The position numbers and the translations under genes are program-made. From assembly GCA_029582265.1 (NCBI GenBank), contig CM055823.1:15512060-15576059 (forward strand): 64,000 nucleotides of DNA, in the 5' to 3' direction. Position 1 is the first letter of the stretch. Every line of letters begins with the position of its first letter. The notes below the pieces were generated by a model. It was given only the letters and a program-made list of their open reading frames with translations, searched no databases and had not been told where the DNA came from. Positions 45,345-55,739 of this stretch are shown piece after piece. The DNA is from Zoroaster sp. YZ-2022. Taxonomy: Eukaryota > Echinodermata > Asteroidea > Forcipulatida > Zoroasteridae.

Positions 45345-45645
45345 AGTACATTTATGATATATTTCTTATATTTCTTAAAAATAGAGGACTGAAATGGCCA
45401 TTTGTCTACAAACTTCCCTTTAAAGATATGAGGCACACAGAAGTGATTTCATCTTTAAAAGAGAAAAATAAATTGTATTGTTAATTAAAATCACTTCTTC
45501 AAAGTATTGTGAATAAATGGAAATGATACTTTTGGAAATAAACATTCTAAGGAAAAACACCTCACATCTTTTAAAGGGAAGTTTGTAGACAAATGGCCAT
45601 TTTAAGCCTCAATGTTTTAAGAAATATATAATAAATCTACCATGT
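45345..45645. repeat. Fold-back element with about 75-bp arms
   Basis: The arm at 45355-45432, containing GGCCATTTGTCTACAAACTT, is the inverted repeat of 45562-45640, containing AAGTTTGTAGACAAATGGCC. About 130 bases form the loop. There is no ORF of note. Confidence 0.85.
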
Positions 45646-45984
45646 GAATTTTTGTAAAGATAATCATGTTTTTGTTATGTTTAGAAAAAAAAATTCCTGG
45701 ACAGCAATTCTTTTTAAATTCAAATGTTTAATGTTAATTTTTAAACAGTTCATCATATCAGATGAATGCAGTTCCCAAATGAATAATTTCTTTACATATA
45801 GTAAATTTGGACCAGGGTTATTATAGGTAGGCCCTACTCCTTTTAATTAGAGAAATGTTCAGCATATGTGCAATGAATATATGCTTCGTTTTAATGGGCA
45901 CTTAGTGAAGAAATGGTTCAGATCACATTTATTGACTATTCCCTCAAGTAATATTTATAAATATTGATTTATTTTCCTTTACAG

Positions 45985-46094
45985 TGCATACATAGTCATA
46001 TGGTGCTACCACCAGAGAGAAAAATGATACAAGATCTTGAAGCCTCTATAAAGTCATACAATGAAGAGCATCCACTGCCGACAAGAAATATCAG
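45985..46094 (+). CDS. Candidate exon of unknown host gene
   Basis: TTTTCCTTTACAG is a strong acceptor, and the following frame is open: CIHSHMVLPPERKMIQDLEA, then SIKSYNEEHPLPTRNIR. A frame change at about 46094 leads into GDGNAHAML and a longer open stretch to 46391, so either the donor is TCAG/GTGGAT or a base is missing. It may supply N-terminal coding of the recombinase-like gene downstream, but no motif supports that. Confidence 0.35.
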
Positions 46095-46391
46095 GTGGAT
46101 GGAGATGGCAATGCACATGCTATGTTGGGTTCAACGGTGCACCTTGTAAGAATCAATATGTACATTGTGAAGCACTACAGGATTCATTCTTTCAATTTCA
46201 TCAGTAATGAGAAAATGTGCCTGAAGCTACTCTACCTGGCTACTGGACAGGAGAATGTACCAGAGGGTTGGTTTATCCCACTGTCTGCTGGTCCCAGCAA
46301 ACCACCCCAGATAGAGGAAAGAAATGTCTGTAGAGGTGCATACACAAGGAGAACATATAATTCACATGCAAGAGCAAGGAGAAGAACATGA
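46095..46391 (+). CDS. Unrecognised open frame (weak OTU-like look)
   Basis: The frame reads VDGDGNAHAMLGSTVHLVRI, then MYIVKHYRIH... and GQENVPEGWFIPLS. The GDGN start followed by a helix and an EGW block recalls OTU-type cysteine proteases, but the catalytic Cys position holds Ala and no C-terminal His motif is certain. I treat it as unknown. Confidence 0.25.
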   Translation: MDGDGNAHAMLGSTVHLVRINMYIVKHYRIHSFNFISNEKMCLKLLYLATGQENVPEGWFIPLSAGPSKPPQIEERNVCRGAYTRRTYNSHARARRRT

Positions 46392-46667
46392 CGTTGAACA
46401 TTCCAAAAAAGAGTGGAACTTTGAAGACTTGGAAGCCAAATGTCATGAAAGTGACTCAAGACTTCCTTGCACGGATGATGAGGGCCAATCCGGAATTAGT
46501 GTCTGTAGTAGAAGCATTCATAAACAGAATAAGAAATTGAAAACTGACTCAGCCACTGCATCTGCTCTGATGATGTTCAGTAAATATGCCGAGGACGCCC
46601 GTTCCTTCGCTTCAAGACATCAACATAGACACTTACAATCAAGCCAAGGCATCCAGGCCAGATTAAG
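46324..46667 (+). CDS. Candidate exon, Glu/His/Ser-rich, unknown
   Basis: From ATG 46324 (MSVEVHTQGEHIIHMQEQGE) the frame is open for 115 codons to AG/GTAAAA at 46667-46668, a usable donor. An acceptor CCCCAG lies at about 46310. It overlaps the previous frame, so only one of the two can be coding in a given transcript. The composition is hydrophilic and low in motifs, as in a disordered linker. Function unknown. Confidence 0.35.
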
Positions 46668-47114
46668 GTAAAATGTTGTAACTTGTAAATAATACTGTTC
46701 AGTTCTGCATGTAACCATTGTTATAGTACTATAGGTGACATTATTTGACCAGAGCTGAATTTATCAGACTGTTTCATCAATTTATACACAGCCCTTGTAA
46801 TTGTGAATCCGTAATAATGGATTGGAAATTTATTTTTTGTTGGCGCTAATGGGCTTTCGTACAATTTTGAGTAGTGCAAGTATAAACAAAAATCCAACTG
46901 AAGTTTAATCACCAAGACACTGATTTTGAAGCTCAGCTCTAACCAGAAGAAATTACTTTGAGGCCAATTTTGACCAATACACATAGTATAGCCTGTCTAT
47001 GGAGTAACTGATGTAGGCATACATTTAATTGGCTTGAAAAGACCTGTGTTTCTATTACAAAGTATTTTGAAGAGTGATTATTAATACAGTGTATTTTTTC
47101 AGATGTTGATTGAT

Positions 47115-47690
47115 ATATCATGGATCCGGGGTGCTTATATGTTCAGGGATGCTTTTGCGAAACTGTCAAATCGTGTCCCATTGAACTCAACTGCTTGCAG
47201 AAGCGAAGCTCTCTGTTGGGAGTCAGTAGTAATGATGTTGGCAAAGTCACTCATCATCTTCACTCCTCGCTCTGCTATTCACCAACTTAACCGTCTTTAC
47301 AAATCTGTCTGCAACCATGAAATTTGGGTCAAGAGACCACAGTAGAGGATAGCCATGACTCTGGCCCAGTGAGATCAACAAGTGTGGTGTCCTTTGCGAG
47401 GGTTTGGAAAACAGGTTTCCCCTTTCTGAGTTCATCTGGTGTTTCTGTGTTGAGCATCTTGGTTGCCATCAAGCCTTTCATTGTGTTGGTCGTTCTTGGA
47501 TCTGTATTATGACCACTTCTTGAGTTAGGTACCATCCATGTTTTATTATCTTGCCTAGGGCTGCATCAGCCACCTCCTTATCTATCGTCTGGAACTTCAT
47601 CATGTCATGTCCTATCAGCTGCAGGTCATTAATTGGAGCATCAGCAACACTGGTGGCTGTCATACAATGTAATGAGTAGAAGAGTGCCAA
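47115..47690 (-). pseudogene. Fragment of an uncharacterised invertebrate repeat-encoded protein
   Basis: Minus-strand frames read in order MALFYSLHCMTATSVADAPI with ALGKIIKHGWYLTQEVVI (47690-47478), LRKGKPVFQTLAKDTTLVDL (47430-47350), MVADRFVKTVKLVNSRA (about 47325), and EFNGTRF. I recall similar block order in uncharacterised proteins present in many copies in invertebrate genomes (a WYLxxE block, then a late VKxVN block). Function is unknown. Two frame changes break it. It lies between the gene fragments at 46 kb and block Y2, on the opposite strand. Confidence 0.45.
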
Positions 47691-47699
47691 GTTTTTTGA

Positions 47700-48296
47700 T
47701 TACATGTAATTTTGTGTATGTGTATGTTTGAGAATGTTGGAGTACATGTAATTAAAGTGATTTAAAACACGTTCAGGTGCCTTTTAAGCACGCATACACA
47801 TGTCCAGAATACTTTAATGTTACCATGCAGTCTACTCAAAAGACCAAACAAAATAGAACATTCATACAATATCAAATTATATGCCCAGCTACTCATCAAA
47901 CAACTGTTTCATTTTAAATCCTGCAAGCACAGGTGACATCATGGAAAAAAAAATAGTTGATAAATTATATCATACATGTAGATGCTGGTGGCTGCTTTAT
48001 GAAAGTCCTCACACAGCTTTTGCAGGATTCTTAATATAGATGTAACCATGGGAATGCACAAGTATTTACCTTAACCCTTTCTCCCACCCTACCAAGTGCC
48101 CCTGACCTCTCAGTTAACATGGACGATGATCAAGCAAATAAAAAATCTTATAATGAAAGTTATGCTTGGATAAGCTCCACGAGCAGGAGTAATACAAAAT
48201 GCTACAATAGGAGAGTACATGCATAGAAAACGCTCCATAGATCCAGACGTATTCAAAGATCTTCATTCATAGGCCTACATTTGAAATATGTTGCAG
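47700..48296. other. Interval without a gene
   Basis: AT-rich with short frames only; no repeat partner noticed in the window. Confidence 0.4.
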
Positions 48297-48396
48297 AGAA
48301 TGAGTTCTGCCAATTTATGTTCTATCAAAGCTTTCATAAATATTTAAAAAGTAACTTAGGAAAAAAAAAATATCATGATGAATATATTGCACTGAG

Positions 48397-48537
48397 TGGC
48401 TGAATCTGTCTATTAAAATTAATTACTGAATTGACAAGAGCGGGGTTTGAACCTGCAACATCTGGGTTACCGTACTGGTATCTAGCTATCTAGCTCTGTG
48501 TTGGTTCTCCCTATTTTGTCAATATCTTTGTTCTGGG
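48397..48537 (-). mobile_element. Short tRNA-like insertion in Y2
   Basis: On the minus strand GGGAGAACCAACACAGAGCT is followed by GGTTCAAACCC, a B-box-like element, giving a tRNA-related head. It is flanked by CACTGAG and CACTAAG and is absent from the corresponding place in Y1 (about 34190). The length of about 140 bp suggests a short SINE or a retroposed tRNA fragment. Confidence 0.6.
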
Positions 48538-48733
48538 GGCACTAAGCATCAAAAGCTATTCAATTTCCATAAATGTCGTTGGCCATGGATCACACCCCCA
48601 TGGAAGCGGCTGTCTGGGAATCACAAGGATGAGGCGTTTTGAAAGTCATGATATTAAGTATTAAGTATTGAGTTTGGAACCTGAGCTGTTTAGCCTTATT
48701 AGCATTACTGATACAATACATTTCTCATTTCAG

Positions 48734-48851
48734 GTTTACAAACACAAGACAGAACATCTTGGACCTGCTACAGTCATATTGAATGAAACTCTAGAGAGGC
48801 AACTGAGCTTCTACATAAAATACACACGGCCTGCCTCCAGTGGGTGTTCAG
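48734..48851 (+). CDS. Exon, tyrosine-recombinase-like gene, N-terminal core part
   Basis: TTTCTCATTTCAG/GTTTAC to GTTCAG/GTTAGA encloses 118 bases open in one frame: VYKHKTEHLGPATVILNETL, then ERQLSFYIKYTRP. The HKT...G.A.V.L...L....FYI..RP pattern occurs in an uncharacterised eukaryotic family whose core I believe is related to tyrosine recombinases (Crypton-like). The exon ends in phase 1, and the next candidate exon fits that phase. The same exon in Y1 has lost its acceptor. Confidence 0.6.
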
Positions 48852-49566
48852 GTTAGAATTCTTATTCTCACCCTCTATATCAAATTTCTTTTTATATATT
48901 TATAACACACATCTTGTTGATTCTTTATCCTTAATGGCTAAAATACGGTAACAAAGGGTTCTGAAATTTACATGAACCGTGAACTAGAGTCTTGAATTGT
49001 TTCTTACACGTCCAGACATATATAGTTTGATCCTCATATAGTCATGTATAGTATAACGCCCCTGTCCACAGTCAGACATGATCAGTTTACTTTATTCTCA
49101 GAGGAAGAAATTTAACTATAAATATATATCGATGGAAATAATGCGAACACTAAGCATACATGTATGTTAAAATAGAATGAAATTCAAGTAGTTCAATTAT
49201 TTGTATGTATTATTCAATACTGACCTCAGGCCTTGGTCATTGCCCTCCCTTGTTTCCAGCTACTCGTATATTATTAGTAATCACACAAACAGCTGGGCAC
49301 TAATTGCCTTGAAGGCCATGTACTTGGTAGAAATAATATTGTTTTGAAAGTTCAGCATATTATCCAATTCATGTTGAAAGTGGGTAGATATTGTTACAAA
49401 TGGGCTGACAGTCATTGTGATTCCTTTTCTTGTGGGACTCATGTGGCTTGCAGTTTAAGTTTTAAACAAACTGCATTCCTTTCCTAATAACTATCCTGCA
49501 TACACTAAAAATGTTATAATTGAGATTAATCTAGACATTTTTTTCTTGACATTCCTCAGCAGGTGC

Positions 49567-49661
49567 TATGAGTTCAGAACATTCACCCTTGTTTGTTGGG
49601 ACAGGAGGCAAACCATTGTTATAATCAATCATATGTAAAACAGCTGCAACAAATTAAGGTA
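49567..49661 (+). CDS. Exon, tyrosine-recombinase-like gene, middle part (frame change)
   Basis: After CTCAGCAG the phase-matched frame reads AMSSEHSPLFVGTGGKPLL and then hits TAA. One frame over, NQSYVKQLQQIK continues to AAG/GTAGGTGAG, a very good donor. The Y1 copy reads openly through this point, so either a single-base change killed the Y2 exon or the base call is wrong. The FVxxxGxP...LQ block is expected at this place in the family. Confidence 0.5.
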
Positions 49662-50255
49662 GGTGAGTATATCTACATGTATCTATATCCATATAATATT
49701 CAATGGGTTCATCTGAGTTCATCTAAAACTATCAGTGCAGGATTCAGTGTCAAGCCGCAAGCCTGCTCTGATTGTGACGATATACCCCCTTTAAGAAAGC
49801 ATCCTCATGAAAGCATTACACTAACTCTAACTGGTTTAAGCATAAAAGGGGTTTGGATACATCCCTTCATTACCATTGCAATATCCAACATACTTTTATA
49901 CATACAAATTCAAGTTGCAGGATGTTATCCGGAATATTTTGAGAGCGGCAATGAAAGGGTAATTTTTTGTCCTAATTAATTTAGGGAGTAACTGAGTGAA
50001 TTATACTTGTAATGTAATATGTTAATGGTACCGAAATACTGAACACCCTGAGAAGTTATTCCACTTGACAGTGTGAAATGTAGGAATGAAATACTCAAAT
50101 TTTAAATGGATCATTGGACATTGAAACATTTCCACATTTTAACAAATACAAACAAATGTGAACATATTTTCTACAGTTTGGCTTCTATACATCTCTTGAT
50201 TCTATAAGTATATGGATGTATTCACATTCATTTATTAACCATTGGAGTATACACT

Positions 50256-50596
50256 ATGAATAACTTTACCCTGAAAATGCCCTGAAAATCCGTTTTTCCA
50301 TGAAATAACAGTTCACCATAATTTCACGGCAATTTCATGGTGTCTCTTCCTCTCAGATATTGGCAATAATGTTTACAGTGATTTCTGGGCAAATTCACAG
50401 TGCTCTCGAGAATAAATGAGCTGCCCCAAAACTGCCACAAGAAGTTCATGGCATTTTCACAGCGTTTCCACGGCAAAGGAATTCCAAGAATATTTCATGG
50501 CGTTTTCACGGTGTTGTGTCGTCATGAAATTGCAGTGAACTATTTATTTCATGGTAAAACAGATTTTCAGGGCATTTTCAGGGTAAAGTTATTCAT
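50256..50596. mobile_element. TIR element family M, copy A
   Basis: The inverted ends ATGAATAACTTTACCCTGAA and TTCAGGGTAAAGTTATTCAT extend inward for about 60 bp. The interior is built from repeats of TTCATGGCRTTTTCACGG-like motifs. It sits in a palindromic target (GTGTATATACAC in Y1 near 35500), where Y1 is empty. Confidence 0.85.
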
Positions 50597-50902
50597 AGTG
50601 ATATACACTCCCTTTTAATTATAAGATGGTGAGAATTGCTTCTTTCAATAAGTTGGATCATGTAAATGCACACTGAAGAATGGGTGGATCAGTTCCACTC
50701 AACAGGGCGATTGCTGTGTTCTGTTCCCAAGTTAAAATGTGTAATAAATTGATTTGTTTACAGGTGTAAAACATTTCTTTCCATCAAATCTGATGAGGAA
50801 ATTGATTCTGTAGTTGCCATATCTGCCAAATTAATATTTGTTTTGGTGATCATTGCAGTTGCAAGCCTTCCAAAAATGATGATCAAAAATGATTTGTTTC
50901 AG

Positions 50903-51052
50903 GCTGTTGACACTCTAAGCCAGAGAGAGGCTCATCAAGTTACCCAACTAATGTCTCATAAGACAGAAACTCAGAATGCCTACTATGTAGCTGCACAGGA
51001 AAACATAGAAACAATAAGGGCATGCAACATGCTTTCATCAGTTCTATGTAAG
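50903..51052 (+). CDS. Exon, tyrosine-recombinase-like gene, H...YY catalytic-type motif
   Basis: TTTGTTTCAG/GCTGTT to TGTAAG/GTATGT encloses exactly 50 codons in phase 0-0: AVDTLSQREAHQVTQLMSHK, then TETQNAYYVAAQENIE and ACNMLSSVLCK. LMSHK.ET...YY matches the C-terminal H...Y signature of tyrosine recombinases (as in LGHSS...T..Y of phage and Cre-type enzymes), with Tyr as the possible nucleophile. The corresponding exon is missing from Y1. A TIR element starts 38 bases after the donor. Confidence 0.65.
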
Positions 51053-51090
51053 GTATGTTGGACATAAACTATCAACAATACAGATTTACA

Positions 51091-51676
51091 TATCGTCGTG
51101 TCAGTGCAAAAACGTATGTACAGCGCGTCGTCAATCTGCATAAATTTAATAATAATAATAATAATAATGTGTGGATTTATATAGCGCACGTATCCACCAA
51201 CTAAGTGGTGCTCAAGGCGCATTATATTATTATCCCTGCTCATAAGGCTCATAAATCATTCCTGAAATCATCTCAGCTCCCTGGGGAGTATACAGCTCAA
51301 TTGCTGCCATTTCTAGCGCATATAGAGCAAACCAACTCTGCCTTCACAGGTACCCATTTAACCCCTGGGTGGAGAGAAGCAATTATGATTAAGTGTCTTG
51401 CTCAAGGACACAAGTGTCACGGCCGTGATTCGAACCCACATTATGTTGCTAACACCAGAACTTGCATCCGGTAAGCTAGACCGCTCGGCCACGACACCCC
51501 AATGTATTTACATACATTAAAAAATGTTTGTGCAACAACGTCGTATCTCAGCCATTTGTTTTGTGCATTCATCCGGGAACTTGTTACATACGACCTTTTT
51601 GCACTGACACAAACTGGTTTTGTGCAAAAACGTTGTAACTCAGAGATACGACGTTTTTGCACTGACACGACGATAT
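51091..51676. mobile_element. TIR element (TCGTCGTGTCAGTGCAAAAACGT) split by a SINE
   Basis: ATCGTCGTGTCAGTGCAAAA (51092) and TTTTGCACTGACACGACGAT (to 51674) are inverted ends, with TA next to each. A further inverted pair (AACGTCGTATCTCAG, CTCAGAGATACGACGTT) lies inside. The SINE at 51146-51499 interrupts it, so the element is older than the SINE. Confidence 0.8.
51146..51499 (-). mobile_element. tRNA-derived SINE, second copy
   Basis: Reverse copy of the SINE at 44597-44951, from the ATT tail (here AAT repeats at 51146) to the head GTCGTGGCCGAGCGG (ending about 51497). The B box is GGTTCGAATC followed by A. Length and all domains agree with the first copy. Confidence 0.9.
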
Positions 51677-51679
51677 TTA

Positions 51680-52595
51680 AGAACAAAAAGCATTATGGAC
51701 AATGTGTGAAAATTATTTTTAACAACTTGATTTTTTTGGTCTTTTTAAATGAACTTTGTATTTTTAAACAAAGAATGGTGGCTCTCTATTTGTTTGAAAG
51801 ATTGCTTTTTGAACAGGGTTTTAAGAAATAATTTTTATTTGTAATTAAATACCTCTAATCACAGATAGAGATATTTGATGTCAACAAATGCCAGTGAAGA
51901 CATTTAGAGGCAAAATTAATTAAAACTAAATTAGCACTAATTATCTCAATTGTAAATGACAAATATTAGAATAGTGTTCATACACAATTTGAAAGCAGTA
52001 TTTCTGCTCTGTTCATCAGTGGAATCAAAAATCAAAATTTTAAGATTTTTAGCAAATTTTGTGATGCCACGTCTCAATTAAAGCCCCTACACTGTATTGG
52101 CAATCTCAAACAACAACAATTATTAATGTTCCTCCAGAGACAGAAATTCAACGTTACAATAAATAAAAATATATTAAAGATGTTAATTTTTGTTTTCATT
52201 GGAACATTGATAATTTTGTTGTTTTGGTCCAAAGAACTGAATCAGCAAAATGCATGAAGTACTCAGTAAGTTTAAAAGCGCAGCGACTGCAGTCTAGTTT
52301 GGTATTAAGGGAAATTACTGCATGCTGAATGATGACTGCAGTGCAGCCTTTCAAGTTTAGCATGAATGCTACCATACATTGTTTACAAGGAACTCCAGAA
52401 AGGTCTTCAAATAATTTTGTTTGTATGCGTTCTTGCAGATATAGATTGATGCAAGTATAGCTGTGTAAAAAGTATGTCAACCTTAATGTAATTTAAGACC
52501 GCAGAGACTGTGTTTGTTTCTTGCCATGTAAGCTCATTTAATAAGGGAATTACAGTTTGTTGCTTGGTCATTACCGCACACATCAATTTCATTTT
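51680..52595. other. Y2-only interval
   Basis: Not present in Y1. At 52222-52268 CCAAAGAACTGAATCAGCAA and TACTCAGTAAGTTT form a third, degenerate copy of the exon at 53482-53535. At 52407-52495 lies sequence whose minus strand matches 1867-1960. No other gene is seen. Confidence 0.55.
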
Positions 52596-52668
52596 CAAAA
52601 TGAAATCCTCATTGAAGGCATTCTTTTACTTAATAATGTGTCTTCTATCTTTGATTTCTTAATGTTAG

Positions 52669-52740
52669 GTTGCAGCAGCATCTACATCAGGAATACACAC
52701 CGATGAGGACCCTCTTACAAGTACATCATTTGTATGCCAG
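52669..52740 (+). CDS. Exon, recombinase-like gene, Ser/Thr-rich
   Basis: AATGTTAG/GTTGCAG to TGCCAG/GTAAAG gives 24 codons in phase 0-0: VAAASTSGIHTDEDPLTSTS, then FVCQ. It follows the phase of the previous exon. Composition suggests a linker. The Y1 copy has a 2-base deletion. Confidence 0.6.
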
Positions 52741-52802
52741 GTAAAGAATTTGTTTTGACTCATCCAAACTTAATCATGCCTTAAATGCCCTTGTCATACA
52801 TT

Positions 52803-53332
52803 AAAGGCACACTATATCACGATCAGAACAGACTTTCTGGCTCATTTATGCAGCAGCAACAGTAATTAGGGTTGTGCGTTTTCAAATAATTTGGTAACCG
52901 GATATTCGGATTTTGATTTCAGTCGAATATTCGATATTCGAAAGCCGTTGATTGTAAATTGCGCCACATGATAAAACGAGCACATCTGATATAGTGAGGT
53001 CAAAAAATGTACTAAACATAATGTCACCCGGATTAGGATAGACTCGCTAGGTGTCGACCAAATGTACACAAAAGGATGATTGGGGGGGGGGGGTGTTAAT
53101 GATGGAAGCGCCAATAAAACAAATCAACAAAAAAAAAAAAAAAATTCTTCAAATGTTTGAACCGGAAAAACCAACTGGATATTTTTGAACCATTGATTGA
53201 ATATTTGATTATTCAACACAGCCCTAACAGTAATAGGACCTTATCAAGTGGGGTATTATTTTCAGTCATTGAGTTAATCTAAAACTAGCACTCCGATTCC
53301 ATGCCCTGTTGATCGTGATGATATTGTCCTTG
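52803..53332 (+). repeat. MITE family Z, copy 4, split by a hAT MITE
   Basis: Corresponds to copy 1 in Y1 (37670-37862). It contains GACTTTCTGGCTCATTTATG on the left of the insert and GTATTATTTTCAGTCATTGA plus GTTGATCGTGATGATATTGT on the right. Confidence 0.7.
52867..53226. mobile_element. hAT-type MITE with 8-bp target duplication
   Basis: The ends TAGGGTTGTG and CACAGCCCTA are inverted repeats, and ACAGTAAT flanks both sides (52859-52866, 53227-53234). The Y1 sequence near 37765 is uninterrupted. The interior has AATATTCGATATTCG palindromes and a G tract (about 53081-53093). An 8-bp duplication and TAGGG start are typical of hAT elements. Confidence 0.93.
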
Positions 53333-53481
53333 GCTCATAATTTATGAAAATTCACAGAATTATTTGTTGCAAATTGCATGTAGGCATTTTGGACAAGGTC
53401 GAGTAGCATGTCAATTAATAGTGCAAATTACAATTTCATTAATTGTGTACATTTGTGTTATTTTATTATTTGTTTTGGTAG

Positions 53482-53535
53482 GAAGAAGATTCTCAAGTCC
53501 AAATAACTGAATCAGCAAAACGTACGAAGCACTCG
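53482..53535 (+). CDS. Exon, recombinase-like gene, short linker exon
   Basis: TTTTGGTAG/GAAGAAGAT to CACTCG/GTAAGT gives 18 codons in phase 0-0: EEDSQVQITESAKRTKHS. Basic C-terminal residues could act as a localisation signal, which is speculative. Copies exist at 38316 (one base short) and in remnant form at 52222. Confidence 0.6.
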
Positions 53536-53787
53536 GTAAGTTTATCACATGATGCTAATAGTGAAAAGAAACTGTGGTCAGTTTTGGTATTAATGGAAAT
53601 TACTGCATGCTCATCATACACATATATACTACTATAGCTGAGTGAGCTGCAGTGAAGCCTTTCAAATTCAGCATTTGTACAGGGGTTCTACATTGGTTAG
53701 GAACTCAAAATAATTATGTTAATGTAATGAGAATTTTGTAAAGGGCAAATAATTGCTTCTTATGAAAAAATAGTAAAAGATAACAAT

Positions 53788-54127
53788 ATGAATAACTTTA
53801 CCCTAAAAATGCCCTGAAAATCTGTTTTACCGTGAAATAAGTAGTTCACAGCAAATTTATGACGACACAACACCGTGAAAACGCTGTGAAAATGCCATGA
53901 AATACTCTTGGAATTTCTTCACAGTGAAAATGACACAAACTTCTTGTGGCAGTTTTGGGGCAGCTCATTAATTCTGAAGATCCCCGTGAATATGCCGTAA
54001 AATCACTGTGAACATTATTGCCAATATCTGAGAGGAATTGACACCATGAAATTGCCGTGAAATCATGGTGAACTATTATTTCACGGCAAAACAGATTTTC
54101 AGGGCATTTTAGGGTAAAGTTATTCAT
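53788..54127. mobile_element. TIR element family M, copy B
   Basis: Same ends and interior as 50256-50596, with TTTACCCTAAAAATGCCCTG at the left. The immediate flanks ACAAT and ATTGT are themselves inverted. Part of a longer Y2-only insertion relative to Y1 (between 53670 and 54145). Confidence 0.85.
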
Positions 54128-54486
54128 ATTGTATCAAACTAAATTAAATATTAAAATAACCGAATAAACATAAAAAGTTACACTTTGTTATATGTACACA
54201 ATGTACACATTTCTGGTTGTCATTTAGAATGACTTTATTAGTAAATAAAGGTGACTGAACTGGTGATTGTGTAATCAAATGACAATGATCTGTGTGTGAG
54301 TTATATAAAACAAATATTAGTTGAGTGCCTTTATTTTGAAAAATGGTTAGAATTATATCACTGTCTCATAACACTCGGATTTGCCTTGTGAAATGGGACA
54401 GTTCAGATGTTACCTAATGTGATATAATTCTATTCATGTGACCCCGAGGCACCCAATATTTATATACTATTATTATTATTTCACAG

Positions 54487-54584
54487 ACCATCAAATTCTA
54501 TCGCCCATCTGCAAAGCATCCACAATCGGTATTCAGTACAAACTTATCAAGCATCAGGAACCGGGTACCCCATTGACCAGAGTG
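54487..54584 (+). CDS. Exon, recombinase-like gene, possible end of frame
   Basis: TTTCACAG/ACCATC to AGAGTG/GTAAGT. In the phase of the preceding exon it reads TIKFYRPSAKHPQSVFSTNL, then SSIRNRVPH and TGA (54574-54576), so it may hold a stop codon. In another phase it is fully open (PSNSIAHLQSIHNRYSVQTY, then QASGTGYPIDQS). The stop is kept in Y1. The strong donor after it favours splicing onward, so the phase is undecided. Confidence 0.5.
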
Positions 54585-55011
54585 GTAAGTTTGAAATAAA
54601 AAACATTCACAGTGTATATACACATGGGGTTGGCGTTTATAGTTAGGTACTCTTTATCTCAGCATTGGGTCGATCTTAACCCAACTTGAGGCTGGCAGAG
54701 CTTAAATCTGAGCATGCAATAATGCTTTTCATGAACATGAGGAAATAGAAATTATTGAAGCTTCTGACCATAGTTTAAAGCTAGGTTTAGATGGCATTTA
54801 ATCTATTCATCCATGTTATGATGTACGGGTGTACCAAGCAGCTCTAGTTGTCAAAATGATGTGCCATTTGTCTGCACAATATATGCATGCACAATAAAAC
54901 TCTTGGACCTCATCATCATCAGCTGGGTCATCAGAGCCAACTATTATTTTGATACTCATTGCTTTTCAATTGATTAATGTTCTACATTATTTCTGAATTT
55001 CTTGTCTTTAG

Positions 55012-55062
55012 GCCGATGTTGACTGTTGTCAGAAATTCTCAAGAAAACACATTCTTGGATAA
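55012..55062 (+). CDS. Candidate exon, possible short terminal exon
   Basis: CTTGTCTTTAG/GCCGAT opens a frame ADVDCCQKFSRKHILG ending in TAA (55060-55062). There is no homologous copy in the window to test it, so support is only from the splice site and frame. Confidence 0.25.
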   Translation, partial: ADVDCCQKFSRKHILG

Positions 55063-55739
55063 GATAGATTCTTAATATGCTAGATTCACTCAGAAAGGCA
55101 GACAATAATGGTAATTATATTTCTTTCATTGGATATCCTATACTTATCAATAATGCTCTTTTTAAGTCCTGCTGGAGCTGTATCAGGTATTTGCACCAAA
55201 TTTATTTGTTTCAGTTAAGTCAAAATGAATCAACAAGTGATTTGAACAGTTGTTCCAAAGCACAAGAAATAATTAGTTTATCTTAATTTTTGATGTCATT
55301 TTGTACAAAATGGTATTGGTATTTTCCTCAATGAAAATTACCAGGAATTTAAAAATGTTAGTGTTTTCCCTTTTAGAGAATTTCCTTGAAAAAGAGAAGG
55401 TGCAACATTGGAACACAACACTTTTTGTGAATTCTCCTAAATGAAAGCACTTGATTGACTGATAACTGTACCAACTTAACACCAAGTATATGTTGTTGAT
55501 TTTCCTTTAAGCAATTTCAAAAAAGTATTTTATCATCTTGCAGTTATAATAATAATTATAGAGATGAAGACATGTATGTAATGTGCTAAATTGATGTACA
55601 TGTAATTGGTTAAAATCATTATGCTATGACAGTCTACGCAACACTGAATCTATTAAAATGAAATTCTTGTCACACATTTTTTATATTTGTATAATTATTT
55701 AATTATTTATTTTTTGCAGAGCCAGAAGAAACCCTAAGG

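Larger units (their letters stand above)
48540..54850 (+). repeat. Block Y2, better-preserved copy
   Basis: Partner of Y1 (34205-39180). It carries its own inserts: TIR elements at 50256-50596, 51091-51676, 52867-53226 and 53788-54127, and a SINE. Exons of the recombinase-like gene are mostly intact here. Confidence 0.88.
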
